A DNA stretch of 12,219 bases from CAZTHL01 sp964613585 (GTDB lineage Bacteria > Pseudomonadota > Alphaproteobacteria > DSM-16000 > Inquilinaceae): the NCBI GenBank assembly GCA_964613585.1, contig CAZTHL010000101.1:1-12219 (forward strand). Direction: 5' to 3'. Shown in pieces: positions 4,647 to 11,476 of the stretch. A model generated the notes under the pieces. The model had not been told where the DNA came from. It saw nothing but the letters and a program-made list of their open reading frames with translations, and did no database searches. The first letter of the stretch is position 1; the number at the start of each line of letters is the position of its first letter. Both the position numbers and the translations under genes were made by a program.

Positions 4647-6965
4647 TCAGACGCAGCGGCTGTAGCCGCAGGATGGGCACAGATCGCAGCCCTCCTGGTG
4701 CACGAGCCCCGGCTGGCCGCAGCGCGGGCATTGCCGGCCGGGCCGGCCGCCATGGACCGCGGCGCGCGCCGGGCGGACGGCCGCCTCGGCCACGGGCAGG
4801 AAGCCGATGTCGATCATATGCCGCTCGATCGCCTCGCCGATCGCCGCCAGCAGCGACGGCACATAGCGGCCGCCGACCCAGTGACCGCCGCGCGGGTCGA
4901 ACACCGCCTTCAGTTCCTCGACCACGAAGGCGACATCGCCGCCGCGCCGGAACACCGCGCTGATCATCCGGGTCAGCGCCACGGTCCAGGCGTAGTGCTC
5001 CATGTTCTTCGAGTTGATGAACACCTCGAACGGGCGGCGGCGCCCGTCCTGCTCGATGTCGTTCACCGTGACGTAGATGGCGTGGTCGCTCTCGGGCCAG
5101 CGCAGCTTGTAGGTACGCCCGGGCAGCGCCTCGGGGCGGTCGAGCGGCCGGGTCATGTAGACCACGGCGCCGTCGCCCGGGGCCGCGGGTCGCGTCGAGC
5201 CGTCCGGCTGGGAAGGATCGGGCGGCTGGCCGGGCTCGGCCGGCGCGGCGGCGGGGGCCGCGGGCTCGGTCGGCCGCGATTCGAGGACGGCCCCGGTGAC
5301 CGGGTTCGGCCGGTAGGTCGTGCACCCCTTGCAGCCCGAGCGGAAGGCCAGGGTGTAGACATCCTTGAAGGCCTCGAAGTCGAGGTCGGCCGGGCAGTTG
5401 ATGGTCTTGCTGATCGAGCTGTCGATGTGCCGCTGGGCGGCCGCCTGGATCGCCAGATGATCCTGCGGAGTCAGCGTCTGGACATCGACGAAGCTGTCGG
5501 GCAGCGGCCCAGGCTCGCCGCGCAGCCGGCGGTACGCGCGAAAGGCCGGATCGCTCACCTCCTCGACCCGGCGGCGGCCGTCCGGCAGCAGCACGGCGCG
5601 GCTGTAGCGGTAGGCGAACACCGGCTCGATGCCCGAGGAGACATTGTCGGCGAGCAGCGAGATGGTGCCGGTCGGCGCGATCGAGGTGAGCAGGCCGTTG
5701 CGGATGCCGTGGGCGGCGAGCGCCTCCTGCAGCCCGGCGTCGAGACTCTGGACATTGGGCCGCCGGCGGAACGCCTCGGCATCGTAGAGGGGGAACGGCC
5801 CCTTCTCCGCCGCCAGCGCGATCGAGGCGGCATAGGCGGCCCGCCGCAGCGCGCCCAGCCAGCGCTCGGTCAGCGCCACCGACTCCTCGGAGCCGTAGCG
5901 CACGCCGCAACCGATCAGGGCGTCGGCGAGCCCGGTGACGCCGAGGCCGATGCGCCGCTTGGCCCGGGCCTCCTCGGCCTGCGCCGGCAGCGGGAAATTG
6001 GAGACGTCGATGGCGTTGTCGAGCAGGCGCACCGCGACGCCAGTGATCTCCTCGAGCCGCCCCAGGTCGAGCTCGGCCTCGTCGGTGAACGGCCGGCGCA
6101 CCAGGCGGGCCAGGTTGACCGAGCCGAGCAGGCAGGCGCCGTAGGGCGGCAGCGGCTGCTCGCCGCAGGGATTGGTGGCGCGGATGGTCTCGCAGTAGCC
6201 GAGGTTGTTGAGCACGTTGATCCGGTCGATGAAGATCACCCCGGGCTCGGCATAGTCGTAGGTGGCGCGCATGATCCGCTCCCAAAGGTCGCGGGCGCGC
6301 AGCCGCCGGAACACCCGGCCGTCGAACACCAGGTCCCAGCCGTCATCCTCGTCGACGGCCCGCATGAACGCGTCGGTGGCCAGGACCGACAGGTTGAACA
6401 TGCGCAGCCGCTCCGGGTCGCGCTTGGCGTCGACGAACGCCTCAATGTCCGGATGGTCGCAGCGCAGGGTCGCCATCATGGCGCCGCGGCGGGCGCCGGC
6501 GCTCATGATCGTGCGGCACATGGCGTCCCACACATCCATGAAGGAGAGCGGCCCCGCGGCGTCGGCGCCGACGCCGCGCACCGGCGCCCCCTTCGGCCGC
6601 AGGGTCGAGAAGTCGTAGCCGATGCCGCCGCCCTGCTGCAGGGTCAGCGCCGCCTCCTTCAAGTGCTCGAAGATCCCCGCCATGTCGTCGGGAATGGCGC
6701 CCATGACAAAGCAGTTGAACAGGGTGACCCGGCGCTCCGTGCCGGCGCCGGCGAGGATCCGGCCGGCCGGCAGGAACTGGAAGTCGCGCAGGATGTCGAG
6801 GAAGCGCGCCTGCCAGCGCCCGGGCTCGGCCTCCTGCGCCGCCAGCGCGCCGGCGACGCGTACCCAGGTGTCCTCGACCGTCTCGTCGAGCGGGCGGCCG
6901 TCGGCCGCGGTGCAGCGATACTTCATCTCCCAGATCTGGCGGGAGATCGGGCTCAGGTCGGTCAT
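4647..6965 (-). CDS. nrdJ: Adenosylcobalamin-dependent (class II) ribonucleoside-diphosphate reductase
   Basis: Reduces ribonucleotides to deoxyribonucleotides with a B12-generated thiyl radical, so it works with or without oxygen. It has 772 residues. The redox pair is Cys85 (FNCFVMG) and Cys278; the thiyl-radical Cys267, with Asn265 and Glu269, is in ATNPCGEQ. The 11-residue spacing 267-278 equals that of the Thermotoga NrdJ pair 322/333. APTGTIS (430-436) marks the substrate-phosphate loop. A Pro/Ala-rich linker (about 563-598) leads to a TSCPD-type domain (about 617-717) and a C-terminal zinc ribbon (CPRC 746-749, CPSC 763-766, final C771), thought to relay electrons from thioredoxin. The start at 6965 has AGGAAG 7 nt upstream; the longer frame to 7172 begins inside the promoter. 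No NrdB gene is nearby, as expected for class II. It is predicted to be under LexA control. Confidence 0.95.
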   Translation of the reverse strand: MTDLSPISRQIWEMKYRCTAADGRPLDETVEDTWVRVAGALAAQEAEPGRWQARFLDILRDFQFLPAGRILAGAGTERRVTLFNCFVMGAIPDDMAGIFEHLKEAALTLQQGGGIGYDFSTLRPKGAPVRGVGADAAGPLSFMDVWDAMCRTIMSAGARRGAMMATLRCDHPDIEAFVDAKRDPERLRMFNLSVLATDAFMRAVDEDDGWDLVFDGRVFRRLRARDLWERIMRATYDYAEPGVIFIDRINVLNNLGYCETIRATNPCGEQPLPPYGACLLGSVNLARLVRRPFTDEAELDLGRLEEITGVAVRLLDNAIDVSNFPLPAQAEEARAKRRIGLGVTGLADALIGCGVRYGSEESVALTERWLGALRRAAYAASIALAAEKGPFPLYDAEAFRRRPNVQSLDAGLQEALAAHGIRNGLLTSIAPTGTISLLADNVSSGIEPVFAYRYSRAVLLPDGRRRVEEVSDPAFRAYRRLRGEPGPLPDSFVDVQTLTPQDHLAIQAAAQRHIDSSISKTINCPADLDFEAFKDVYTLAFRSGCKGCTTYRPNPVTGAVLESRPTEPAAPAAAPAEPGQPPDPSQPDGSTRPAAPGDGAVVYMTRPLDRPEALPGRTYKLRWPESDHAIYVTVNDIEQDGRRRPFEVFINSKNMEHYAWTVALTRMISAVFRRGGDVAFVVEELKAVFDPRGGHWVGGRYVPSLLAAIGEAIERHMIDIGFLPVAEAAVRPARAAVHGGRPGRQCPRCGQPGLVHQEGCDLCPSCGYSRCV

Positions 6966-6969
6966 CGAG

Positions 6970-7021
6970 CGGCTTCCTGGAGCGCGGCTTCCTGGGGGCG
7001 GCTTCGTGGGGTGACGGCTTC
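6970..7021 (-). repeat. Four GAAGCCG direct repeats in the nrdJ leader
   Basis: GAAGCCG recurs with starts 14-16 bp apart (plus-strand CGGCTTC at 6970, 6985, 6999 and 7015). The two copies nearest the gene extend to CCAGGAAGCCG and so each contains an AGGAAG Shine-Dalgarno; the closest is the functional-looking one. Confidence 0.6.
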
Positions 7022-7137
7022 GCGGAGCGCGGCGTCCTGCGGGACCGGGTCGCTCGGGCGCGACAGGGCGCGCGCGGCGGGCAAAGGCCAGGACGACGTG
7101 CCGCCGCGGCGAGGCGCACCGGCGGACGACATCTTCT

Positions 7138-7152
7138 GTTCTTCTTATGTTC
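7138..7152. promoter_or_regulatory. LexA (SOS) box over the nrdJ -10 element
   Basis: GTTC-TTCTTAT-GTTC is an exact match to the alphaproteobacterial LexA direct repeat GTTC-N7-GTTC (GAAC-N7-GAAC on the nrdJ strand). It covers the CATAAG -10 hexamer completely, the classical position for a repressor. In a visual check of the window I found no other exact match. Recognition of the motif is established knowledge; binding here is inferred. Confidence 0.75.
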
Positions 7153-7172
7153 TGAAGAGCTCGTGCTGTCAA
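7144..7172 (-). promoter_or_regulatory. nrdJ promoter (sigma-70 type)
   Basis: On the minus strand TTGACA (7172-7167, a perfect -35) is followed by a 17-nt spacer and CATAAG (7149-7144, four of six to TATAAT). Transcription would start near 7137 and give a leader of about 170 nt before the nrdJ ATG. Confidence 0.65.
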
Positions 7173-7507
7173 GCGGGCTGTGCCCGGGCGGCCGGCAGAA
7201 CAGGGCGGCGACGGCCCCGCCCCGGTGGCGCCGCAGCAATAATCCTTGCTTGGGGCGTTGCGGGCCTGTAAGTCCAGTTCAATAGCTGATGGTTGGCGTG
7301 TCGTGCCGTCTCCAATCCTTCGAGACTGGGTGCACTTCGGGCCACCGCACGAAACTCGTTCAAGATTGTGGCGAACATGGCCGATTATAGGGCACCATCA
7401 GCAACCACGGGGTCGGGCAAGACGGCGCCAATTCGCGAGTCTCGCAGACAAGAGAAGGCTGGGGTACATTTTTCGTTAATGGCCCACCTACGAACCCTTG
7501 TGGATCG

Positions 7508-7529
7508 TCCGCGGCAGACCATCTGCGGA
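7508..7529 (+). repeat. Hairpin in the mucR leader
   Basis: TCCGCGGCAGA and TCTGCGGA pair around CCA with a short internal bulge. The stem ends about 14 nt before the mucR Shine-Dalgarno GGAGGGAG (7544-7551). It could be an operator (MucR proteins usually autoregulate) or an mRNA structure. Confidence 0.3.
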
Positions 7530-7557
7530 ATAATGGTAGAAACGGAGGGAGTGAAAT

Positions 7558-8004
7558 ATGCCAGCTGAAATGGACAAGGCGGAGCTGATGCGCATGAGCG
7601 CGCAGATCGTCAGCAGCTATCTCAGTCACAATAATGTTGCAGCGGCGGATGTGCCGGCCTTGATTGAGACGGTCGGGCAGGCCATGCGCAAGCTCGGCGA
7701 CGAGCCGGAAGACGAGGTGCCGGAGGTCGAGCCGGCGCCGCAGAAGCCGGCGGTGCCGATCCGCAAGTCGGTCAATCCCGACTACATCGTCTGCCTGGAG
7801 GACGGCAAGAAGCTGAAGATGCTGAAGCGGCATCTGCGGACCGTCTACGGCATGACGCCGGAGCAGTATCGCCAGAAGTGGAATCTTCCGGCGGACTATC
7901 CGATGGTGGCGCCGAACTACGCCGCCAAGCGGAGCGACTTCGCCAAGTCGATCGGCCTTGGCCAGCGTCCGGGCTCGCGCGGGCGCGGACGGCGCGCGGC
8001 GTGA
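7558..8004 (+). CDS. mucR: MucR/Ros-family transcriptional regulator
   Basis: A 148-residue alphaproteobacterial regulator that in this family silences exopolysaccharide, motility, virulence and cell-cycle genes by binding AT-rich DNA. The N-terminal helices (about 5-46, MDKAELMRMSAQIVSSYLSH) match the MucR oligomerisation domain. An acidic Pro-rich linker (47-66) follows, then the Ros domain from about 70 to 135: NPDYIVCLEDGKKLKMLKRH, MTPEQYRQKWNLPADYPMVA. The numbering fits Ros itself: Cys79, Asp82 and His92 are present, but the position of the last zinc ligand (His97 in Ros) is Tyr, and 96 is Val. Metal binding is therefore doubtful. The tail is basic (RGRGRR). GGAGGGAG sits 6 nt before the ATG. 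The gene diverges from nrdJ and ends with a 13-bp hairpin; it appears to be the last chromosomal gene before the integrated element. Confidence 0.93.
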   Translation: MPAEMDKAELMRMSAQIVSSYLSHNNVAAADVPALIETVGQAMRKLGDEPEDEVPEVEPAPQKPAVPIRKSVNPDYIVCLEDGKKLKMLKRHLRTVYGMTPEQYRQKWNLPADYPMVAPNYAAKRSDFAKSIGLGQRPGSRGRGRRAA

Positions 8005-8012
8005 CGGCGTGA

Positions 8013-8040
8013 CGCCGGTCCGTCCCCGGACGGACCGGCG
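8013..8040 (+). terminator. Strong hairpin after mucR
   Basis: Arms CGCCGGTCCGTCC and GGACGGACCGGCG are perfectly complementary over 13 bp around a 2-nt loop, 8 bp after the mucR stop. No T tract follows, so it is either a GC-only terminator or a transcript-stabilising stem. Confidence 0.6.
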
Positions 8041-8294
8041 CCGGCCGGCTACGGACAGGCCCCGCCGTCAGGCGCGGGCATCGGCACGCTCCCTCGTTCT
8101 TGGACGGGTCGGCGGCGGCCCGGCCGGCAGCATGTTGGCTACATGTGGACCCATCGACGGGGTGCCGGATGGTCCGGCAGCACCCTGCATGGGAAACCGC
8201 ATCAATGACCGCAGCGATGAACTTGGATACCCGGCTGGCGAACGCTCGGGTGAACAGGAGGCCGACGGGCGCCCAGGACTTCACCAAGACGACC
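8041..8294. other. Junction between chromosome and integrated element
   Basis: About 250 bp between the mucR hairpin and the recombinase ATG, without a recognisable gene or tRNA. An imperfect hairpin lies at 8161-8184 (GGTG-CCGGA-TGG-TCCGG-CAG-CACC) and a short inverted pair CATGT/ACATG at 8131-8145. G+C drops across this stretch. If the element was inserted by its own serine recombinase, the left attachment site must be here, but I cannot place it without the other end. Confidence 0.45.
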
Positions 8295-9815
8295 ATGGCG
8301 AAGGCGTATAGCTATACCCGATTCTCCACACCCGAACAGGCGACCGGCCGCAGCTATCAGCGTCAGACTGAAACGGCGAAGCGATATGCCGAGCAACAAG
8401 GTCTCGACCTAGATACGGAACTGACCTTCGAAGACCTGGGCACCAGCGCGTTCCGTGGTCGCAATGCTGACGTTGGTGCTCTCGCTGCGTTCCTGGAAGC
8501 AGTCGAGAATAGCACGGTTGAGCGTGGTTCCTGGCTGATCGTGGAGAGCCTGGATCGTATCAGCCGGCACATAGCACGGCGGGCGGTCCGTGTCCTGGAG
8601 AGCCTTGTGGACGCCGGCATCACGGTCGTAACCCTGGTGGACGGAAAGGTCTACGACGCGGACACGCTGGACAATGACCCGATGGCGTTCATGTGGGCGT
8701 TCATGGTTGCCATACGGGCGCACGAGGAGAGCGCCACCAAGTCGAAACGCGGGATAGCATCGTGGGAGATGAAGCGCCAGAAGGCTACCGAGAAGCCGTT
8801 GACGGCCATGTGTCCATCCTGGCTCACCCTGGGCGATGACGGTCACTGGCTGGTTAATGAAGCGAAGGCGGACACGGTAAGGCGCATCTTCGAGGAAGCC
8901 GTTGCCGGCCGTGGTCAGCATCAGATCGCGGCACGGCGGAACGCCGATGGTACTCCGACGCTAAATGGTGGCGACGGCTGGTACCGTTCGACCATCAAGA
9001 AAATCCTGGAGAACCCGGCGGTCATCGGAACGATGGTCCCGCACAAGCTGGTATACGAAGGCGGTAAGAAGCGCCGGCAGCCACTGGAACCGATCGAGAA
9101 TTACTATCCCGCTATTATCGACCTGGAGACCTGGGAGACGGTCCAGGCGGGACGGCTGAAGCGCAAGCCGCAGGAAGCCGGTACGAAGGGCGTCGCCTAT
9201 ACCCTGGCGGGACTGGCGAAGTGCCCCAAGTGCGGTGGCAGCATGACCCGCGTTGTCAAGGGCAAGAAGTCTTGGGGACCAATGCTGGTCTGTGCTCGCG
9301 CCAAGCGCGGCATGGGGTGTAGCTACCGGACCATTCCCCAGGCTGCGGTTGATGAAGCCCTGATGGGTGATGGTGTGGTCAATGGCGTTATCCAGGGCAT
9401 CGACGCTTGGTCGTACCCGCCGGCCGCCGATGAGAGCTTGCGCGAGAAGATTGCTGATACCGAGCGACAGAGTGATGAACTGGATAACCGGATCGCTGCG
9501 ATCCTGGATGAGATCGAGCGGGGTAACGGCAGTCCGACCCTGGCGAAGCGACTTGAAATCCTGGAAGCCGAGCGGGAAGACCTGCTGGAAGAACTGGAAG
9601 AGCTATATCCGAAGGAACGACTCTCCAGGCCCATCGGCATCCAGAAGCGGACACGGGAGTTCATACAGGCAGTAAACAACGGGGACGACGCCACCACCCG
9701 GAATGGCATCCTGAGCCGGATCGTGGAAGCCGTCGTCGTGGACTACGAGCAGGGACGACTGGTTTTCCGCTGGCGGCATGGTGGCGAGACTGAAGCACCG
9801 CTCCGTCTGCTCTGA
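8295..9815 (+). CDS. Large serine recombinase (site-specific integrase/resolvase family)
   Basis: A 506-residue DNA recombinase that cuts both partners with a serine nucleophile and so integrates or excises the element. Order of domains: the resolvase catalytic domain (about 1-150) with YTRFST, where Ser11 is the nucleophile and Arg9 supports it, and SLDRISR (85-91); a Recombinase domain (about 165-290) with NPAVIGTM; a zinc ribbon with Cys310, Cys313, Cys333 and Cys342; a coiled coil (about 380-438, Glu/Leu/Arg-rich); and a short C-terminal domain. The frame is open to 8100, but the ATG at 8295 places the catalytic domain at the very N-terminus as in relatives; there is no strong Shine-Dalgarno for it (AGGAGG lies 35 nt upstream). 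Codon use is clearly less GC-rich than in nrdJ, in line with transfer. It is probably the integrase of the element to its right. Confidence 0.92.
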   Translation: MAKAYSYTRFSTPEQATGRSYQRQTETAKRYAEQQGLDLDTELTFEDLGTSAFRGRNADVGALAAFLEAVENSTVERGSWLIVESLDRISRHIARRAVRVLESLVDAGITVVTLVDGKVYDADTLDNDPMAFMWAFMVAIRAHEESATKSKRGIASWEMKRQKATEKPLTAMCPSWLTLGDDGHWLVNEAKADTVRRIFEEAVAGRGQHQIAARRNADGTPTLNGGDGWYRSTIKKILENPAVIGTMVPHKLVYEGGKKRRQPLEPIENYYPAIIDLETWETVQAGRLKRKPQEAGTKGVAYTLAGLAKCPKCGGSMTRVVKGKKSWGPMLVCARAKRGMGCSYRTIPQAAVDEALMGDGVVNGVIQGIDAWSYPPAADESLREKIADTERQSDELDNRIAAILDEIERGNGSPTLAKRLEILEAEREDLLEELEELYPKERLSRPIGIQKRTREFIQAVNNGDDATTRNGILSRIVEAVVVDYEQGRLVFRWRHGGETEAPLRLL

Positions 9816-9949
9816 CTGCGACGGGGGAAATCCGGTGGGTGGGAAAGCCTGACTGCAGGCGAAGGACGACTTTCTCTTTTGCGCGTTCGTATGACACAGT
9901 CTACGACCATCCCAATTACTTGTTTGGTTCCCCGTTAAGGAAAGAAACA

Positions 9950-10018
9950 ATGCCGCAAGGGCGGCTAAACGAAATTGCAGACTGGCAATTGATTGATCTG
10001 TGTCAGGATGACGGGTGA
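9950..10018 (+). CDS. Possible 22-residue small ORF
   Basis: Not recognised. It encodes MPQGRLNEIADWQLIDLCQD plus two residues and is preceded by AAGGAAAG with 5 nt before the ATG, a better ribosome site than that of the recombinase. It could be a small protein or a leader peptide for the operon that begins 260 bp later. Against it, its middle is an inverted repeat and the length is within chance expectation. Confidence 0.25.
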   Translation: MPQGRLNEIADWQLIDLCQDDG

Positions 10019-10133
10019 AGTGTTCTGTTGCTCCTGTGTTTTCTGTGGTGCTTCTTTTATGGCATCCCCTAGCCGCTGTGCGGCATTTGGCTGACGCTGC
10101 TCTTGAGCATCTGGTAGCGTTCTCCGGCAGTGT

Positions 10134-10179
10134 CCCTAGGTTCGCCCGGCTGGCGTGATGCGGTCGGGTGGACCTAGGG
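10134..10179. other. 15-bp-stem hairpin with 16-nt loop
   Basis: The left arm CCCTAGGTTCGCCCG and right arm CGGGTGGACCTAGGG pair along all 15 positions in plus-strand RNA if two G-U pairs are allowed (13 of 15 as DNA), around a 16-nt loop. The two arms differ only at wobble-compatible sites, which fits an RNA structure. The sequence CCTGTTT follows. Possible roles are a terminator for upstream transcription, a leader or small-RNA structure, or a recombinase/attachment-related site. Confidence 0.6.
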
Positions 10180-10276
10180 CCTGTTTATGCCGGTATGCTA
10201 TTTCACACATTTTTTAGTGTTGTTTAAGTCCCTGTCCGATGGGGTGTGGGGCCTGTTCAACGAGATGGAGAGAATG

Positions 10277-11041
10277 ATGGCGAGACAGTTGGTCAGCCCC
10301 AGGCAACGGCCGGGGCGAATGTGCAAGGTGCCTGGCTGTGGCCGGACAGCGGTCGGGTACCGGAATCTATGCAGTGCCCATCGACGGGCGAACCAGCGAC
10401 ACGGTCACCCCGAGCAGACGGGGATCACCAAGTCGGAACTTTGCGGGCACGAGCGGGCAATCCGGCGGTTCATCAACCGGAGAACCGACCGCGACCAGGT
10501 GTGGGATGTGATCGAAGGTCAGTGGCGAGCACTTGCGATATGGGCGGCTGGAGGGCTTCGCGAGATGGCGACGAGACCGCACCCTAGGAACTCCAGGATC
10601 GCCCTGGAGAGCATCCGCAATGTCAACGACACGGACAGCCCGCGCGACGTGATGGTGACGCTGCTGGCGTTCTTCCGACTGTGGCACGAGCAGCCCCGGC
10701 GGTTCCGATCTGACCGAGCCGCACGGTTCCAAGCTGCGCGGGTGCTGCGACGGATGACGGACGTTCATGTCGGGACTTGGTTCAACGAGACCACCGGGAA
10801 GGCACATCGGGTCTATCAGGACATACCAGCAAGGGCGCTGGATGAACTCGGTGGACTGATCTTCCGCACCATACTGCCGGTTGCCCTGAATGTGATCCGC
10901 AAGATGGAAGACGACGAGATGGCCGAGCGAGAGCGGGTCAATGAGTTACACCGGGTGATCGCCGGCATGGACACTAGCGGGTCTAATACCACTTCCGCAG
11001 CTAGTATCACGACAGAGGAAGGACCAATGGCTGGACCGTAG
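10277..11041 (+). CDS. Cys3His zinc-finger-like protein of unknown function
   Basis: Not recognised as a named family. It has 254 residues from the ATG at 10277, chosen because GGAG ends 6 nt upstream; the frame is open to 10187. A Cys3His motif lies near the N-terminus, Cys16-x4-Cys21-x10-Cys32-x2-His35 (CKVPGCGRTAVGYRNLCSAH), of the type found in many phage and plasmid DNA-interacting proteins, followed by a basic stretch with RRANQRHGHP. The rest is helical and rich in Arg (for example RFRSDRAARFQAARVLRRMT, 142-161), and the tail is Ser/Thr-rich. There is no membrane segment and no nuclease motif I can name. The neighbours are the serine recombinase upstream and two coupled genes 84 bp downstream. 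A nucleic-acid-binding role on the element is an inference from the finger and the charge. Confidence 0.75.
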   Translation: MARQLVSPRQRPGRMCKVPGCGRTAVGYRNLCSAHRRANQRHGHPEQTGITKSELCGHERAIRRFINRRTDRDQVWDVIEGQWRALAIWAAGGLREMATRPHPRNSRIALESIRNVNDTDSPRDVMVTLLAFFRLWHEQPRRFRSDRAARFQAARVLRRMTDVHVGTWFNETTGKAHRVYQDIPARALDELGGLIFRTILPVALNVIRKMEDDEMAERERVNELHRVIAGMDTSGSNTTSAASITTEEGPMAGP

Positions 11042-11066
11042 GCAATCCTTTAGACGACCACTATAC

Positions 11067-11115
11067 CAACGCTACGCTAGTCAATACCACGCTAGCCAAT
11101 ACCACGCTAGCCAAT
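11067..11115 (+). repeat. 15-bp tandem repeats between two element genes
   Basis: CAATACCACGCTAGC occurs exactly at 11082-11096 and 11097-11111; a diverged copy CAACGCTACGCTAGT lies at 11067-11081, and CAAT begins a fourth at 11112. The parts AATACCAC and GCTAGT also occur at 10985-10992 and 11000-11005, inside the end of the preceding gene. The array lies just before the Shine-Dalgarno of the next gene. It may be an iteron-like or operator array; no cognate protein is proven. Confidence 0.85.
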
Positions 11116-11125
11116 CGAGGAAATC

Positions 11126-11476
11126 ATGAAGAACAACGATGACAACGACGACGACCGAATCCCCTATCCGCCCGACAGTGCGCGGTTACGGGGAAAGAAG
11201 CGCAGGAAGTTGACCCGCGTAGACACGCGAGAGCAAGAGCGGAGAGACCTGGAACGGATCGAATGGGCCGGGCCGAGCCGGTGGACGGATGATGACCTGA
11301 GTCTGCTTCTGCAGATCAAGCTGGAGGCCCGGCGTAGGGGTGATCATCGGCGGGCCGCACGAGCTGAGCGGCTGTCCGATCGCATGGCTTCAGTGCTACA
11401 CCAGCAAATGGAGCGTGAGTGGCAGGAGAACCACGGTAGGCAGGAGAAGCCCGGTGGACGGGGGACCGGAAGATGA
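11126..11476 (+). CDS. Small highly charged protein of unknown function
   Basis: Not recognised. It has 116 residues: an acidic Asn/Asp N-terminus (MKNNDDNDDDRIPYPP), a basic patch (RLRGKKRRKLTRVDTREQER, about 20-39), a helical middle with SRWTDDDLSLLLQIKLEARR (51-70), and a charged Arg/Glu/Gln-rich end. GAGG sits 5 nt before the ATG. The stop overlaps the start of the ParB-like gene by ATGA, so the two are translated together and may act together. The WTDDDLSLLLQIK segment resembles the opening of small helix-turn-helix or Myb-like modules, but this is too short to name a family. Lower GC than the host genes fits membership of the integrated element. Confidence 0.7.
   Translation: MKNNDDNDDDRIPYPPDSARLRGKKRRKLTRVDTREQERRDLERIEWAGPSRWTDDDLSLLLQIKLEARRRGDHRRAARAERLSDRMASVLHQQMEREWQENHGRQEKPGGRGTGR

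Larger units (their letters stand above)
6966..7557. other. Divergent regulatory region between nrdJ and mucR
   Basis: 592 bp without a gene. The left 170 bp is the nrdJ leader with GAAGCCG repeats; 7138-7172 holds the nrdJ promoter and LexA box. The remaining roughly 385 bp before mucR is less GC-rich and must hold the mucR promoter, but I could not find a convincing -35/-10 pair. A hairpin lies at 7508-7529. I looked for a cobalamin riboswitch (B12 box GCCACTG) and for an NrdR box and saw neither. Confidence 0.6.
9816..10276. other. Structured non-coding region after the recombinase
   Basis: 461 bp without a large gene. It holds a weak stem-loop GCCTG-ACTG-CAGGC (9847-9860), a possible 22-residue ORF (9950-10018), an inverted repeat AATTGC/GCAATT (9973-9990), a T/G-rich stretch (about 10019-10060), GCCGC-TGT-GCGGC (10071-10083) and the large hairpin at 10134-10179. 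The promoter of the downstream operon must be here, yet no clear -35/-10 pair was found. Confidence 0.6.

Noticed and set aside
6966..7137. Cobalamin riboswitch in the leader of the B12-dependent reductase
   Set aside because: No B12 box (GCCACTG) or its partner motif could be seen on the minus strand; the leader is mainly GC-rich repeats.
6966..7172. N-terminal extension of NrdJ to a TTG at 7172
   Set aside because: It would start within the -35 box and translate the Arg/Pro-rich leader; the ATG at 6965 has a proper Shine-Dalgarno and gives a normal N-terminus.
4470..7271. A 933-codon open frame on the plus strand opposite nrdJ
   Set aside because: It is the antisense frame of a well-supported enzyme, has a GC-driven Arg/Gly/Ala/Asp composition, and contains no recognisable domain.
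8100..8294. N-terminal extension of the serine recombinase
   Set aside because: The frame is open, but the 65 residues have no family similarity, no ribosome site is evident, and relatives begin at the catalytic domain.
11067..11115. Plasmid origin iterons
   Set aside because: No replication initiator gene is in the window, and only about three units are present; listed as a repeat array instead.
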